A stretch of 64,000 bases of DNA from Undaria pinnatifida (Eukaryota > Sar > Phaeophyceae > Laminariales > Alariaceae), in assembly GCA_012845835.1 (NCBI GenBank), contig JABAKD010000010.1, positions 4,031,288 through 4,095,287 of the forward strand, given 5' to 3'. Numbering within the stretch: position 1 is the stretch's first letter; the number at the start of each line of letters is the position of its first letter. Positions 33,170-46,585 of the stretch are shown here, one piece after another. Under the pieces are notes generated by a model. The model searched no databases. It saw nothing but the letters and a program-made list of their open reading frames with translations, and had not been told where the DNA came from. Both the position numbers and the translations under genes were made by a program.

Positions 33170-36100
33170 GATCATGCTGTATTCACGTTGCCGCCACGAT
33201 AGCACGCGGTACCCGGTGCATAATGATGTAGAGCGGCTCTTCACGGTTCCGCCTCACGTGATCCTATCAGCTAACCTGTCGGCTGTCAGTCTGCCGGATA
33301 GCATGCCAAATATATACCTGTACACGCAAATACACGCATATATCATCGCATTTGATGCGTTATTTTACACGTATACTTCGAAATATACGTATTTAGACCA
33401 TAATCCAGTGTTTGTTCGTGGTCGGCAGTCAGACAGGTTGTTCGGCAATCGGCAGTCAATCTGCTTGAGGATTTGCGTGGGTCCGAAAACAATAACACGC
33501 TGTATTTTTGGTTTGCTGCTTGGTTGACTTTTGTCCACTCTTTGGGCCCATGATAGAGAGCGGGGGGGGGGTTAGCGCGGATAACCTATGCAACGCTCAA
33601 AAACATACCTGATACTTGGTACGTGGGATTATCAGCAGGATACTTGTATGCTATTGTAGAGTTCGTACAATTGTGCGGTTTAGCTCAAATATCTGCTTTA
33701 CGACATTTATGCTTGCACCATCGCAAATTCTGCCCCGGAGAGGAGAAGATTGGGGGGCGTATATACCCCCGCTCCCCTCGTCGTTAACCTCGCCCTGCGT
33801 CTATCTTCAAGCATGTCTCAGCCAAACTACGGCTGACCCGCTTCGACGGCAAAGTCGCCCGCAAATAGCCTGCACTCCCAGAAGTATTTTGCTTTGTACT
33901 ATAGATTTCCTCCGCGTCCCTTGATTTTCTTGTCACCTCATTAACGTTCCTTGTTCTCATCCCTGATCTCTTCTTGTCCCTGCCCCCCCCCTCCCCCGAC
34001 TTGGGCTCTTATCCCGGCTGCCGATCTTATGCCTCCGTCCACCTCGCAGGGGGCTTCTGAAATCCACAACGGTTCCTCCGTGTTCGCCCTTTCTTGTCTC
34101 ACGAACGCGTTCAACACCCACCACCCTCCCTCTTAATAACCTCATCATTCGCCGCCTCCGCCGCCAGTTTTGGCACGCCCCTTTATGCTATATTCCCGGC
34201 CTGTGGAGCAAACTTCTGTGAGGTAAGCTTCCTTCTACTGTTGTCTCGTTCTCCCACCGCCCCACCCCTCCGCGATAACCGCTATTATATGCTGTGTTCT
34301 CCAGACAATATTGCCAGCCCGATCGTCCTCACCCTCTTATACCTCGCCGAGCTAGAACTGGAGCAGCGATGCTTCTCTATGGATATCCTTCCGGCAGACT
34401 GTTGAGAGTATGAACCTTGTATTCAAATCTAAGTTAATGCTCAGTCTATTCGAGCGGTCTATTCGCACGAATAAGATATGCAGTTGAATCTTACGTTGAA
34501 CCTTACGTTGAATCTCCGGTGGAGCTTAGATGTAAACGTAGATTTGAGTATGTTAAGGTTGTCCCGTTGTCCCGGTATTCTACCGGACTACGGGCATTGT
34601 TCCGTGATGATCGAGTGGTGATGCAACCCACCATGATCACTCTCCCTACTTTCCCTTCTCTTCTTCTTCTTCTTCTTCTTCTTCTCTCTTTGGCCTCAAG
34701 CGCCCTTTCCAAAATATTCCTTTTCTTTCTTATCACAAGTGATCTTAACAGACACTTCGGTGACACCTCTGCATCTCTTCGCATAGAAGACAGATCCTCC
34801 ACACAACCATTGTGTTAACAGGCTATTCACACAGACCATTTAAACAGCGCTCTCAGTAGCCGCACCGCCCCTTTTCCTCCTAACCCCCCCCCCGCCTCCA
34901 TCCTCATCAGCACCGCCCCTTTCCTGCCCTGTTCCACCGTTGACACCCTAAACCTGACCCCCGCTCCCGATCGCCCCCCCCCCGGCCTCGGAGTGTGCGA
35001 CATGTGCGCTCCTCAAACAGTAAACTACGTGAACCTTCTTCTCTTCTCCACGAAAATCTCCGACGCCCTCAGCAACAGCAAGTGTAACATCAGTACCAAC
35101 CAATGAGGACCAGTCCAATCACAACATTCTTCCTCGCGTCTTCCAATCCTTGGCCCTCGCCTTCCACCCCTGCTAGCATTTCCCACGTCAGTGGCCTCCT
35201 TACCTTCTGCCGAGGCCCGCTTTCCACATACACCCTCTATATGCGTTTCCTCGTCGACTTGATCCTTGCGTCGCCCCCATAGGCAGCGGGAACCCTACCC
35301 AATATTCGTTATACAAGTTGATAGCCACCAGGTACGTCACCATCGCCGCCTCTTTGCTTCGTTTTACAGTGGGGTAGAAAGCCGCATACATTATCAATAT
35401 TTCTACTATTAACAGTCACCGCCTTCATCTTTGCGCCTAGCCATCGCCCTTCTCTCGCGTGCGTCCTCCGACTCACCCAAATTCTCTTAATGACCGCGTA
35501 CAAGTCCTCCTTGTCCACGCCACAATCCTTCCCAAGGTGTGCCATGTCACAATATCAGCGAATATATCTTCTGGTCCTCCTATCCCCCAGCTCCGCACCC
35601 GTTCAGGTTCTACACCTGCCAACAATACGGGACTCTCGGTCGCCGTGTTTGCTTGTGTTTCTCTTTCTCCATTCCGGCAGCGAGTATGCATCTTGTCTAT
35701 AGTCTTCACTCTAGAAGCACCACCTCTCCTGCGCCACCTCCCCTGCGCCGCCAACGCCCCCAACCTCCCCACCGGTGCCCCCTCCCTCGCTTTCTCGTCC
35801 CCTCCGCCCTCGCAGTTCATCATCGTCTGTGTACCGCCAATGAGCTATCCTCCCAGACCGACCGCGTCGCCCTCTCCCTGTCCAGCCTGCCCCCCCTCGT
35901 CACTTGAATTACGTAATTTTCACCACGATCACCGTTAGCTCCAGGATGGTAATCGAAGCACGGTCACCCCCCTCCCCCCCCCGCTTGTAGTCCGCACCGT
36001 CCTCCATGCTTACCTACTCCGGCAGGGGGTACCTCCAGTACACCGCGGGCTTCATGCCCAATCCCCCAATCGCCTCAAGCGGTGCATCTCAAGGTCACAT

Positions 36101-38120
36101 CGTTTCCGGCGATTGTTTCACCGACCGAATAATGATGGCACGATCCTCTCCCGCGTCATTGTTTCGTATTTCTCCCTCATGTACCCCCCTCTACTACCAC
36201 ACGTTTGCTAAAATTCTTCCGTGAACTTCAGTACCCCCCCACCTCTGACACATTGTTTTCCTTTGCCCGCGTCCCTCCCTCCAAGATTTCCATCAAGATG
36301 TGGCTTACTACGCCACATGAAAATCTGAACGAAACAGCGCGCAGATCGGGTCAAGTAGGACGTGTGGTTTCCTACCAACACTAACACCTCCCGCACGGTT
36401 TCTGTCTTACATCGACACTGGCCACTTTTCCAACATTTGGCGCAGGTTGTGCACCTTCCTCAGAGGCAACGCAATCTCTGTTGCTTCTGTATTTAGCGCA
36501 CAATATAAGGCTGTCTGTCCCCGTCCCCTCATTCCCCGTTGCCTGAAATATGGAGGATAACGATTCAACAGGCCTTATCACCGCCCACCCTTCTTTTATC
36601 CTGGGCTGCCGTCGATATCGCGCCACCCACGAGAAAGGACACTCTAGCGCCGTCTCCTGCCCCCCGCCGCCCCCCTCCACCCTAGCTGTCCCGCCACCAT
36701 TCGACAGAGGCTCCACTTTTCGTCTTGTCAGTGGTACTAGCTTTACGCGTGCCGTCGCCTTCATCCCCGCCTCCGAATCATGGCCTCCACCAGCGTTGTT
36801 TTATCGGCAAGCGTCCTGCATGGCGTTCCCTGCTCCGCCCTCCCACTCCGGACTCCCCTTTCACTCCCCACAGGATAGCCCGCAACCACATCTCCACAGG
36901 CGGTCGCCCCCGCCGGGTCTGCCCCTACTTGTCGAACGCTCTCTCTTCGTCCATAATAAGGATGAGAAGCTTCTGACCGGGCAGAATATCGTGCGCAACC
37001 CTATCATGCACTCGAGATTGGTTCATCAATTAGTTCGGATAGGTCACTTTCTTGTACCTTGATTTCACTTGACTGTTTCGTTCCCCGCCCTATCCCCTTT
37101 CCGCCATGACCCCTGTTGCGCCCTAACGTTCTTTCGTGCACGATGCTTCACATTCAAGGCATTTTATATTATATCCACAGATGACATTCTCAGCCCCCAA
37201 ATTTCTGCGGCTTGTTGTACCAGAAAACCCACCGTTCTACCTCTACCTGCATCCGTGGTCATCTCCCGTCGCACCTCCACCTCGATTGTTTTTGCACTTG
37301 ATTTGATATTTCCGTACATATTTCGTTGTCGGAGATAGGCCCCCTGGCCCCGCTCCCATCTGGACATCGATATTCGTACTTCTTTCCCCTGCTGCAACGA
37401 TCCTGGCAAGGAACCTACCGCGCAAGTGTCTCCCAAGTTATTTCCACCCTCCTCCCCCACCCCCGCCCTTCCTCCCCGCAACGGCTCCTTCTTCCCTTTT
37501 TGTTGATCTCTCTCCGCCCCCCGGGCTGGATTAGCCGACTCGCAGAGCCCGACCCACCATTCCATGTAGCTCCCCTGCCGACACCCGTAGGTCGCACTTT
37601 TCGCGCCAGAACCGAAATTTCGAACGTCCGCGTACCGAACATCGTCCCCCTCTCACTTTCTGTTGCTCTTCCAATTCTGTCCCTTTTTGATGAAATAACA
37701 GTGCCCCCTCCCCGAGCCCCCTCGACCTCCAGCCCCTGGCACCCCCCTCCCCACCCCTGACCTTCTATCCCTGACAGCCATCCCCCCTCACGGCAGTGAC
37801 CCGACGCTTCGTCCTGTCCGTGGTACGGTATCTATGCTCACTGCAGGCCTCTCTTCGTGCACCACGCGTACTAAGGATGTAGTTAACCCATCTTCGGTTC
37901 CCATCTTCACGTTGGCTGTCATATTCGGCCACTGCTGTGTTCCCCGCGGGGCATTTTCGTCCACTCTATCATAGTACTTGCAATGGACGTTTCCGCAAAT
38001 GATGATGAGAAACTTTACACGTACATCAGATCAAACGTACTGTACGCACGTGCTACGGCGGTGTGCCCAGAACAGAAGTAAAAATACCAACAGTTAGACT
38101 ACCAATATAGTGAACAGAAA
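33170..38120. other. No supportable gene; strongly pyrimidine-rich plus strand
   Basis: From about 33.7 to 37.8 kb the plus strand is dominated by C and T, with many C and CT runs. Its complement is therefore purine-rich over some 4 kb. Long but motif-free frames arise from this composition and are Pro-, Ser- and Leu-rich. A (TTC)n run lies at 34660-34685. No transposon ends or domains were recognised. Confidence 0.5.
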
Positions 38121-38264
38121 ACAGGACCCCTCCCAATAAAAACTCACCCATATAGACTATAGACTAGTATATTACAAGTACCAACAACGCAGCTTGCAAA
38201 GATGAGTATTGACCTAAAATTCGTCGAACTCACGGCTGACGTCCTTGAAATATTTTTTATAAAA
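38121..38264 (-). repeat. Terminal repeat copy, related to 49970-50104
   Basis: About 140 bases match the reverse complement of 49970-50104 with few differences, including GCAGCTTGCAAAGATGAGTA and GGCTGACGTCCTTGAAAT. The CAGCTTGCAAAGATGAGT word is also in the 53.6-60.7 kb inverted-repeat family. The copy is oriented as the right-hand end of an element; its partner end was not found to the left. Confidence 0.75.
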
Positions 38265-38269
38265 TAACC

Positions 38270-39472
38270 TCGTACGATTATAGTGTATCAAATGATATGT
38301 TTTCATATGCTGAACCTATACTCGCGAGTAGCTGGGCAACGGTGGTGTGGGCGTTGCGTCGATTGTTACTTGTCGCTTTCCTGGGATGAGTGTGGTGGGC
38401 GCTGCAGTAGGGGCAGTATGGGGTGGTGACTGGTGGGAGTATCGGCATTGTTGGGAGAATACTCCGCCCGGCTGGGAAAGCTATAAACACGGATCAAAAG
38501 AACGTAGTGGTATTGACTACGGTAGACTGACAGACAAGGCCATCAATGGTCTGAAAGTCAAGTCGTAACATTACATACAAATATTCAACAATGACTGTTG
38601 TACTCTTGCTCGTGCACCGAAGTATATGCTCGTGTACCGAAGTATAGCGCTATAAATGCGACCCGTAGTGCACTCGAATTATACCGAAACCCGTACATTT
38701 CCCACCTCTCCTTCCTCCGAGCACGTTCTTCTGCCCGCCTTCCGTACTCCCGGTCTCCAGACGCCCACCCTGTTGTAAGTCGGTGATTGTTTGCCTCTCT
38801 CTCTGTCTTGACCCGAGTTCTTCCGTGTGTGAATTCTTCCGTGTGCACTTCGTACATGGTCTTGTTATCGGTATATTGGAGGTGTGTCTGCGTTGGCCGA
38901 TCTCTGTTTTCCTTGTTCGTTGCTCATCACGTTGATTGATCGCCAATCCTCTTGCTGGAGCGTCTTCTTCGCTGCTATTTAGCTATGAGCCACCCCTCAA
39001 TAACAGCCACGCACTGCTACACTGCTGTCCACTTTCCCTCACGCCTGTTCCTAATTTCTGGAACCGCACATATTGTACAATAGTATCTCACCCGTAGGTC
39101 CTGCGGTGAAATTCTGACCCAATTAAGGATTGAAAAAAATGGTTCCAGCATTTTTGGTCCGAGAATCGTTTGCGAATTCTATCGAAGATTCGATCATTGC
39201 CCAAAGGCCGTACAACGTAGCCAATTCACTAGAAAATCACAAGAGATCAGGGTAGGCAGAGGAATCACACGGAGAGAGGGAGCCCCATGCCTCGCCCACC
39301 GACAAAGGGCATGGATGCGCCGTGCGTTAAGCCTGCGCTGGGCCCAACACCTGCGACTATGGTGCAGCTGCCGCCCGGACCAGATCGCGATCCGGAAAAA
39401 AATGTTTTCGGGATGAAACACCATAGTCGCAATATATGTAAGGTGTATTGTACCAGGCATCGTGCATAGGTA
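38270..39472. other. No supportable gene
   Basis: Only short frames without motifs are present. The word CGTGTACCGAAGTATA appears in two near copies at about 38610-38645. Confidence 0.35.
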
Positions 39473-40051
39473 CTATACGACACGATTTGAACCATGTGGA
39501 GCACGCCCCAAGTTTGTCGACCCCGTGTGTCGGTGTTCACCGCACAGGGCCGAATACATGCCGAGGGCGACAGGACCTACCTTACGGTTCTTCTCAATTG
39601 TCTTGAGGTCGGAGCCGGATTGTGGCTCGCCCAACTGGGTTCGGGTGTTGCTACGGGATGCTGAGTAAGGCGTGGTACACCCGAGACGAGGCACGGGCTC
39701 GATATAGCTGACCGCCAGCTGGTCGCCAATACACTGGTAGCCGGTGAAGCAACCTACGGCTTCACCACGGTCTGCCTCTCTCCTCCGCTCACTGGGTGCT
39801 CCTGCAAGGGACGAATGGGCGGAGACATCATAGTGGGCGGTCATGGCGATGGGTCCACTTCGCGTGGGTAGCGAAACCATGGCCTCTATTCCTTGTGGAT
39901 GACCAAAAAAAGGCCGTCTCGGTGGATTAGACCGGAGGAATTGCTCGCGGCGTAGCTGTGGCTTTTTTAGGTGGCTCAGCAGGCCGAGGGAGCCTCCAGC
40001 GCGAGAGCAGCCCTCACGGTAGTTGCCAGCGCCAAGAAGATGGAGCGTCAT
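39473..40051 (-). CDS. Unidentified 192-aa open frame
   Basis: This is an ATG-initiated minus-strand frame of 192 codons with fairly even composition (segments LKKPQLRREQFLRSNPP and GYQCIGDQLAVSYIEPVPRL). I do not recognise a domain. No signal peptide or membrane segment is seen. It could be a small gene, an exon, or a remnant of a mobile element. The absence of any neighbouring coding evidence keeps confidence low. Confidence 0.28.
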   Translation of the reverse strand: MTLHLLGAGNYREGCSRAGGSLGLLSHLKKPQLRREQFLRSNPPRRPFFGHPQGIEAMVSLPTRSGPIAMTAHYDVSAHSSLAGAPSERRREADRGEAVGCFTGYQCIGDQLAVSYIEPVPRLGCTTPYSASRSNTRTQLGEPQSGSDLKTIEKNRKVGPVALGMYSALCGEHRHTGSTNLGRAPHGSNRVV

Positions 40052-40718
40052 CTAGGCAGGTAGAATACTTGGCTGCATGGCCGACGATGGGGGCGGCAGA
40101 GCCATGATGGACATATATGCATGGAGCCACTGAACCATGAGGTATGCACGGAATGACTCGCTGTTGGCTCTGAGTCAGATCACAGAATCATTGATACTGA
40201 CTCTTGTTCATACATAAACTCTCTACTTGATATGAGTAGTACAGCAGCAGCACAGCAGGTTAGCGACTGCAGAGCAGGGAGCAGCAACACTTCCTGAAGT
40301 GCGGTAGAGGACCGCAATGTTTAGCGGGTCGCATGGGTTTTCAATGTATCTGGACCACCTGATCTCTGCTAGAGTTATCAGCAGCGGTTTAACTTAGCAG
40401 TGCTTGAAAAAATGCACGGCAGTAACGATCCCAAACGCTAGCAGGTTTGAAAGCAAAAGCATCAACAACGGCGACACATACACCGCTGTGACAAATCAGG
40501 AGCAGCGGCTGCTGTCTCTACATACTAATGATGGTGTCGGTGTCACATACTTGCGAGAACGAAAAGTGCGCGCAGTGTTGTCTGGCGGCTTATTGGTATC
40601 TGTACGTTCTTCTTTACGGTGATTGACTACTGCTGTAGTCTAGTTGTGTACATTACTTTTGTTGGGTTGCGTTTGCCAACGCACCAGCGGCAGGGGTCAT
40701 TCAAATCGTGTGGTTTGC

Positions 40719-42030
40719 CCATGGAATTGGGACGTCCCATGGGAACACATGACATTTCATGGGATGTTCCATGAGACAAATGTGATCCCATTCGATCACG
40801 TGAGATGCCCCATGGGATACCCCATAGGAACACGCTAATGCCGTCGAGTCCTACGGTATAGGGCCCCCTTGGGACCACATATAACTGTAGGGGTACTCCG
40901 AGTGGGGGATGCGTGGTTGGTCGGTGTTGGGAAGCGATTGTGTGGTCTCTCCTCATGGCTCGCTGGATAGACTCAAAAGCTTATACATTATTTCCTCCAC
41001 ATTGAACTCTAAAAGACAGACAAAACAGGCCTAGGCACACGGTAGCGCAGAGCAGAGCAGGTAGAGCAGGTAGAGCAGGTAGAGCAGGTAGTGAGATGAG
41101 GGGCGTCCAGCTCGTCCCATCATCGTCACCTACATTACCGCCCATCCATGATGGCCTTGACGTGAATGTGACATCTACTGTCACATGGTTTCACCTCAAC
41201 CATGACATGGTTTCACGTCTAATCTATAAACTATCCTTCTACGGAGGGCACTCCATTACATACCCCATGGAAATCCCACATAGTTTTCCATGGGACATGC
41301 CACAAGACACCCCATGGGATTTCCTATAATATTTCATGGGACTTCCCATGGGGCATCCCATTGGTGCCCATACGACGCCCCGTTGGAAGTGATATTGGTT
41401 CTTGCGCGGATGTTCCCTCTGGAGCTTTTACGCTTTGTCTCATGAATCCCCACGGTAGCACACGACATCCATGGGATCTACTGCGATTGCATAGGGGTTT
41501 ACATAGGATATTTGTGGATCCCTTGGGAAGTCTTTTAGGGGCTCCTAAAGAAATTCTACATCCCAAGGGAACTCCTGTGGGTATAGCACGGAAACAGGAT
41601 GTCCCATGGGAAGTCTCGGATAGGAAGCAAAATATCCGATGGAAAGTCATGGGCAGCACGATGCATCTATCTGACACTACAGCAGTAGCCGCACATTTTT
41701 TTAGACATTTTTTCACACTAAGACGGGGACGATAAAGAACAAAGCGAAAACAGACCCGTCGGACTCGATATAAACCTTGAAGCTAATGGTAGTTGGAGGT
41801 GACAGTGTAGGTGATCGTATTGAAGAGGGGGGCAGGTCGGGCAGGGAAAACAAAGCGGCGTTGGTACGGCAAGGGAAGTCCCATGAAAATGTCATGACAC
41901 AATTCACGCCATGCCACGCCGTGCCAGTCCGTGCCATGAAAGCCCATCGATGGCGGCAATGCCATGGATGCCCATGGCACCGCCATGGCGTTGCCACGAT
42001 AGTCCACGACAGTTTGTGAACGCCTATGGA
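40719..42030. repeat. Scattered CCCATGGG-type palindromic repeats
   Basis: Clusters of TCCCATGGGA, CCCCATGGGA and related words lie at 40719-40833, 41262-41375 and 41470-41650. A GCCATGGC-type cluster lies at 41878-42030. The 8-base core is self-complementary. Spacers are irregular, so this is a diffuse array. It leads into the denser array at 42668. Confidence 0.8.
41056..41093. repeat. 9-bp tandem repeat (GAGCAGGTA)
   Basis: About four head-to-tail copies of GAGCAGGTA lie between two CATGGG clusters. Confidence 0.9.
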
Positions 42031-42667
42031 TGCCATTGAAACATTATGACACCCATACCATAGCACGTAAAGGAGACTGCCGTGACGCGCCGCTAAGCAG
42101 CAAACCAATGCGCACCCCTCCATTGATGGATGCCATAAAACGAGATGGAGACTGCCTTAGCGCGCGGTGAACAAACAAAAAATGTAGACCCCTCGAGTTT
42201 ATGGGCGTAGAACATAGGTTCAATAATGGATGCACGCAGCGCGGAACTGGCGCAACGATTGAAAGTAGCTGGTAACGTTTGGTCAAGAAAAGCTTAGAAG
42301 CCCTGGGGTATAGCGAGTGTATGACAGACAGTATGTGGAGGGAGGGGCAGGCATGGGCGCATGCTCAGCTCAATTGAGCCCAAACAGTGGTCGGACGAGA
42401 GCAGGGCAGAAACCTGGGTGGGCCTGCAGGGGGGAGCGGGGACCGTCACGATGGGAACGGGACATAAAGTAGGCGTGGGGCGCGGGGAGTGCAAGCAACA
42501 CGGGAGTGCGGGCACGCAAGCATCAGGATCTGACAGGGGAAGGAAAACATATTTTTATCAAACAAACGGGACGCGGGGAAGAGCAGCGACGCACCTTGGT
42601 TTGACATATATACTTTGGGTATTTTGGGGCGCCTTTCATGTGAATTTAATAAATGTCCCAAGAATGA

Positions 42668-43745
42668 GAATTGGGAGACCCATGAGATACCCACACCAAA
42701 CCCATGGGAGACCCATGGGAGACCCATAGGCTAGTGGCAGAAACTCATGGGTGGCCCATGGACCAGCACAGTAAACCGGCGAGCGGCCCATGGGCGATCC
42801 ATGGGCCAGCTGTGTTTTCGGCTAGTACTAAACGCTTATGAATGGCCCATAGGCGACCCATGGGCCAGCACTGTCAAGTCGCGGGTGAACCGTGGATGAC
42901 CTATGTGGGGTCTATGGGCCAGCAAGTTAAGCCCGTGGGCGACCCATTGGCAACCACTACAGATTCATGGGTGACCGATGGACTAGCAACTTTAACCCGT
43001 AGGCGACCCTTGGGTGATCAATGGTCGACCCATGGGCCACCCCGCCAAACTCATGGGAGACTCACGGGCTACTATTATAAACCCATGGGCGACCTATGGT
43101 CGACCCATCGGCGAGCAGTATAACCCATGAGTGACTCATTGGCCATATTTTTAAACCCGTGAGCGACGTATGGTGACCCATGGGCAATCAATGGGACAGC
43201 ACTATCAGGTCATGGGTGACTCATGGGCGACCCATGGGCGAGCGTTTCAACAGCATGCACAACCCACGAGCGACCTATGGGTGATCCATAGGCCAATACT
43301 GCAATTCCATGCGTGACCTATGCGCGACCTAAGGGGCAGCAATATCTAGACATAAGACGGCCCATGGACCACGCTTGGACCAACACGATCAAGCCATGAG
43401 TGATCCATGAGCAATCCATAGGGCTATACGACAACCCATGGGCAAGCCACAGGCGACGAATAGCACTATTAACTCATGGCTGACCCATGTTCCAGTAAGA
43501 AAAACCCATGAGCGACCGATGGATGACCCACGGGCGGGTATTAGTAACCCGTGGACGACCTATGTGCTAGTATTGCAAACCGATGGGCGACTCGTGGGCG
43601 GCCTTTGGACGACACGAGAGACCTATGGGCCAGTACTACAAACTCATGAATCACCGATGGGCGGTCGATGAGGCAGTACTACAAACTCATGGATCACCGA
43701 TGGGCGGCCGATGAGGCAGTACCACAAGCTCATGGATTACCGGTC
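42668..43745. repeat. Dense CCCATGGGCGAC array
   Basis: About 1.1 kb is made of degenerate copies of CCCATGGGCGAC and CCCATGGGCCAGCACT. These are grouped in a larger unit of roughly 45-60 bases that ends in GGGCCAGCACTAC-like words followed by AAACCCATG or AAACTCATG. The core CCCATGGG is palindromic. Short frames across it are products of the repeat. Confidence 0.88.
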
Positions 43746-43749
43746 GGCA

Positions 43750-46475
43750 CGAAGGACGCGGGCTACGGTATAGGTATGGATTTTTGGCCAAACCTTTAAC
43801 GATCGACGGGGCTCCCAAACTGATGGCAATTATCCAGTGCCGTTTATTTATATATCGCCATGTGCTGTATACCGAGTCCATAGCTACGTCATAGCTACGG
43901 TAGCTCACACTTACGCCATGGGAACGCTTATTATTGCGTTGCACTTTCGTCTTGTTTAGCACTCAGATACAGGGCTCGGTTTGTACCGAACCAAAAGGGT
44001 GCACCCGTATCGTACCAGACGTCTACGATAAGAAAGCCGGCGTACACTGCGATGTGGAGAGTATCTGGACGATCTGTGGGTGAAGACTGAGCCCATGGCG
44101 TGGGGGGGTAGCAGCGGGCGCGATAGGGGATGCACAGAAAAAACAAAAACCTCGAGCCGGGCATAAAGCCCTCGACCCGGGTATGAACGGAGACCAGGAT
44201 ATAGGGACCCGAGTGGTGGTGTGCGTCGATGCAGCATTCGATAACACGGGCGGTAGATGCTGGGGGATTGTGAGGTGCCGAGGGTCGTTCCTACGGGGTA
44301 ACAAAGCTCGGGGACGGGCGCAGCAGCAAGAAGAGGTATACTAAGGTCACAGATGATCCGGAAGATAGTTTGATTTATGTGTCTAGGGCAAACGGTACGT
44401 TATTCGCGAGAGCAACAACTGCACGAGAGAGCATACATGATGTTAGCAAGGAAGCAATACCCCATGTCCTTCTTGCCCCCCCCCCCCACTAAATCGTGCA
44501 AAGGTGTCAGCATACTGGTCTGCGAGATATTAGTGGGGATGAACGGGTCGGTGGAGGAAACGTGTTGGGGAAGGCAGAGGGAAGGTTGGGAGCCAGGGGG
44601 ATTTGGGGCTCAGGGTGGACATTACGGCGGATTTGGGCTGGTACTCGCTCGCAGGCAGGGGTTTGGGTATTAAGGGGGTATCACGAGGGGGACATCAGCC
44701 GACGAGACAATCACTAGATAAAACAGGGATTTAGACTTTTGACGTACAGCATCATCGGGGGGCTGGGCGGAGAGAAGAGAGTATCCTCTACCGGAGACGC
44801 CGCGAAACATGTAGTTCGCAGTATATAAGAGGGGGAAAATCAACCGTCCGTTTATTGTATCCCATCAAGGAGCGGAGGGACACGGTTTGGACGGTGCGCA
44901 GGAGAAGGCGAAGCGGTGATGACGCGTGGGGGTAGCCTTACGGGTAGTGCCTTGGTTGTTTAACTGCAGGGGGTTGGGGGCAGATGGTGGGGCGCTGATT
45001 GGGAGAGCCGTGGCGATGAACACCGGCGCAGGTGGAGGATGGTGCATTCAGGTCAAACAGTTGGTGAGTACCCACCGTCGTAATAATTGAAATGCGCATA
45101 CCCGTTATTTGCTTGGGGTTATCCCTTTCAACGGGTGGCGACATTGGCGACACTGATTAGTGATGCGAATTGACAGGTATACGTGGAGAAAATGAACCGG
45201 AAGAAGATGCAGTTATGTTTCTAAACATGCCGGACGATACGCACTGGGACGGGTTGCGATGCCGTCTCGAAGGCCACACGAGGCGAGGAAGAGGATGCAG
45301 TTGAGCTGTAGGACGTGTACACGTGGATGGGATAGGCGGAGCTGGTAGAACATATTGCGAAGTGCATTATCTTTGGGTGCATCGTGCAACGGCGCAACGA
45401 GATGGCATGTGGTCGCTGGATATGCGCCGAGCGAAGGACGCGGTGGCAAGACAAGGGACGCGGTGGCAAGACAAGGAGTTAGATGGGCGCGCAAGCATGG
45501 CGTTCCCTAATCTATATCCGATAAAGTGGGAAGTATTTTCTGTCTCGTGCTTGCCGGTAAACAGGGTGCCTCTGGACTTTAGATGACCTAATTTTTTGGC
45601 GCTTATACTGTGTATCTACCTACGAACCCCCTGCCGCCAGCATTGCCTCAGCAGACTCGGTTTCATGTAAATCGGGAAGCGGCATATTTTGCCTATTTTG
45701 TTCCCGTCGACGGGTTTAGCACACTCTCTCCTGCATCCCCGGTCGTCCAAACAACTGTACTCCGGTTTCCACACTGCTTCTACAAGTAAGTCTCGAACGT
45801 TTCCTGCCGCCCTGTTGACTGCCAACATTGGCCTATAACGGAACCTAGCTGTTATAACTTTGTATTCTTCTATTTTTACTATTCGTACCGACGTTACACA
45901 ACTGAAACCCGGCTTAAATATATGTATAGACTATTGTGTTGGTGCAGCATAACAGACACATACATGGCGGGGTGCTTGTCATGCATCCTATATGCACATG
46001 ACGTGGACCCTAGAAAAACATTATAGTGGACACTACAAGCGTATGTGCGGCAGCCACTATCACGAGTGGCTCTGAGTCGCTGAAAAAGGAGGACCAACGC
46101 GGGATCGCCCTATTTTAGCGTGTCCTTGGCCATGGCTTCCCTGGCACCCCCTTGAACTTCGTCTTGGTCCGTACAGCTGCAGGCTACGCTACAAGCCTCT
46201 CTGGTTCCTTCTTCTCATCTTACAGTGACGCGGGGGAATTCCGCCGCGCAATCCACCACAAGAACGCGACATTGGCATGGTGGGATAACAATTGGCATAG
46301 GGTGTGACCACAGCCAGCATGGGTCGATCATGTACAGGTTACCAAAACCGCAACACATGAGCTACGCAGTGCCTACACATCAGTAGTGGCCGTGCGGAAA
46401 GGCACCAGGCAATCTCCCACGTTTGAGCGGGCCATCTTGTACACGAGCACAGCACGGCCACGCCAGTCTCGCTTA
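43750..46475. other. No supportable gene
   Basis: From about 44.0 to 45.5 kb the plus strand is G-rich, and open frames on either strand follow the composition. A 17-base perfect tandem pair (GACGCGGTGGCAAGACA type) occurs at about 45437-45474. No domain was recognised. If locus 2 has exons beyond F they should lie here, but I could not identify any. Confidence 0.35.
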
Positions 46476-46480
46476 CATAC

Positions 46481-46585
46481 CGCAGTCCTCCGAGGCGTCA
46501 TAGGCGATATCGTTGCAGTACTGCATGAAACGTAGCGAGGAGAACACGAACGGGCCCAGGCGGCCACAGGCAAGGGATGGCAGTG
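46481..46585 (-). CDS. Locus 2 exon F (Cys-containing)
   Basis: The acceptor TTTGCAG is at 46586-46592 and the donor GTATGT follows 46481. The frame shared with locus 1 reads CGRLGPFVFSSLRF and then MQYCNDIAYDASEDC. In that frame the exon starts with two leftover bases, which does not fit exon E ending in phase 0. An additional exon or a later donor in E is therefore likely between them. Confidence 0.6.

Noticed and set aside
33951-37760. Pro- and Ser-rich open frames of 100-170 aa
   Set aside because: They arise from the pyrimidine-rich composition and mostly use non-ATG starts.
42668-43745. Short open frames with repeated HGRPMGD-like peptides
   Set aside because: Products of the CCCATGGGCGAC repeat, with no independent coding signal.
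40719-43745. CRISPR array
   Set aside because: Spacers are irregular, related to each other, and the repeat is a degenerate 8-12 base word; the genome is eukaryotic.
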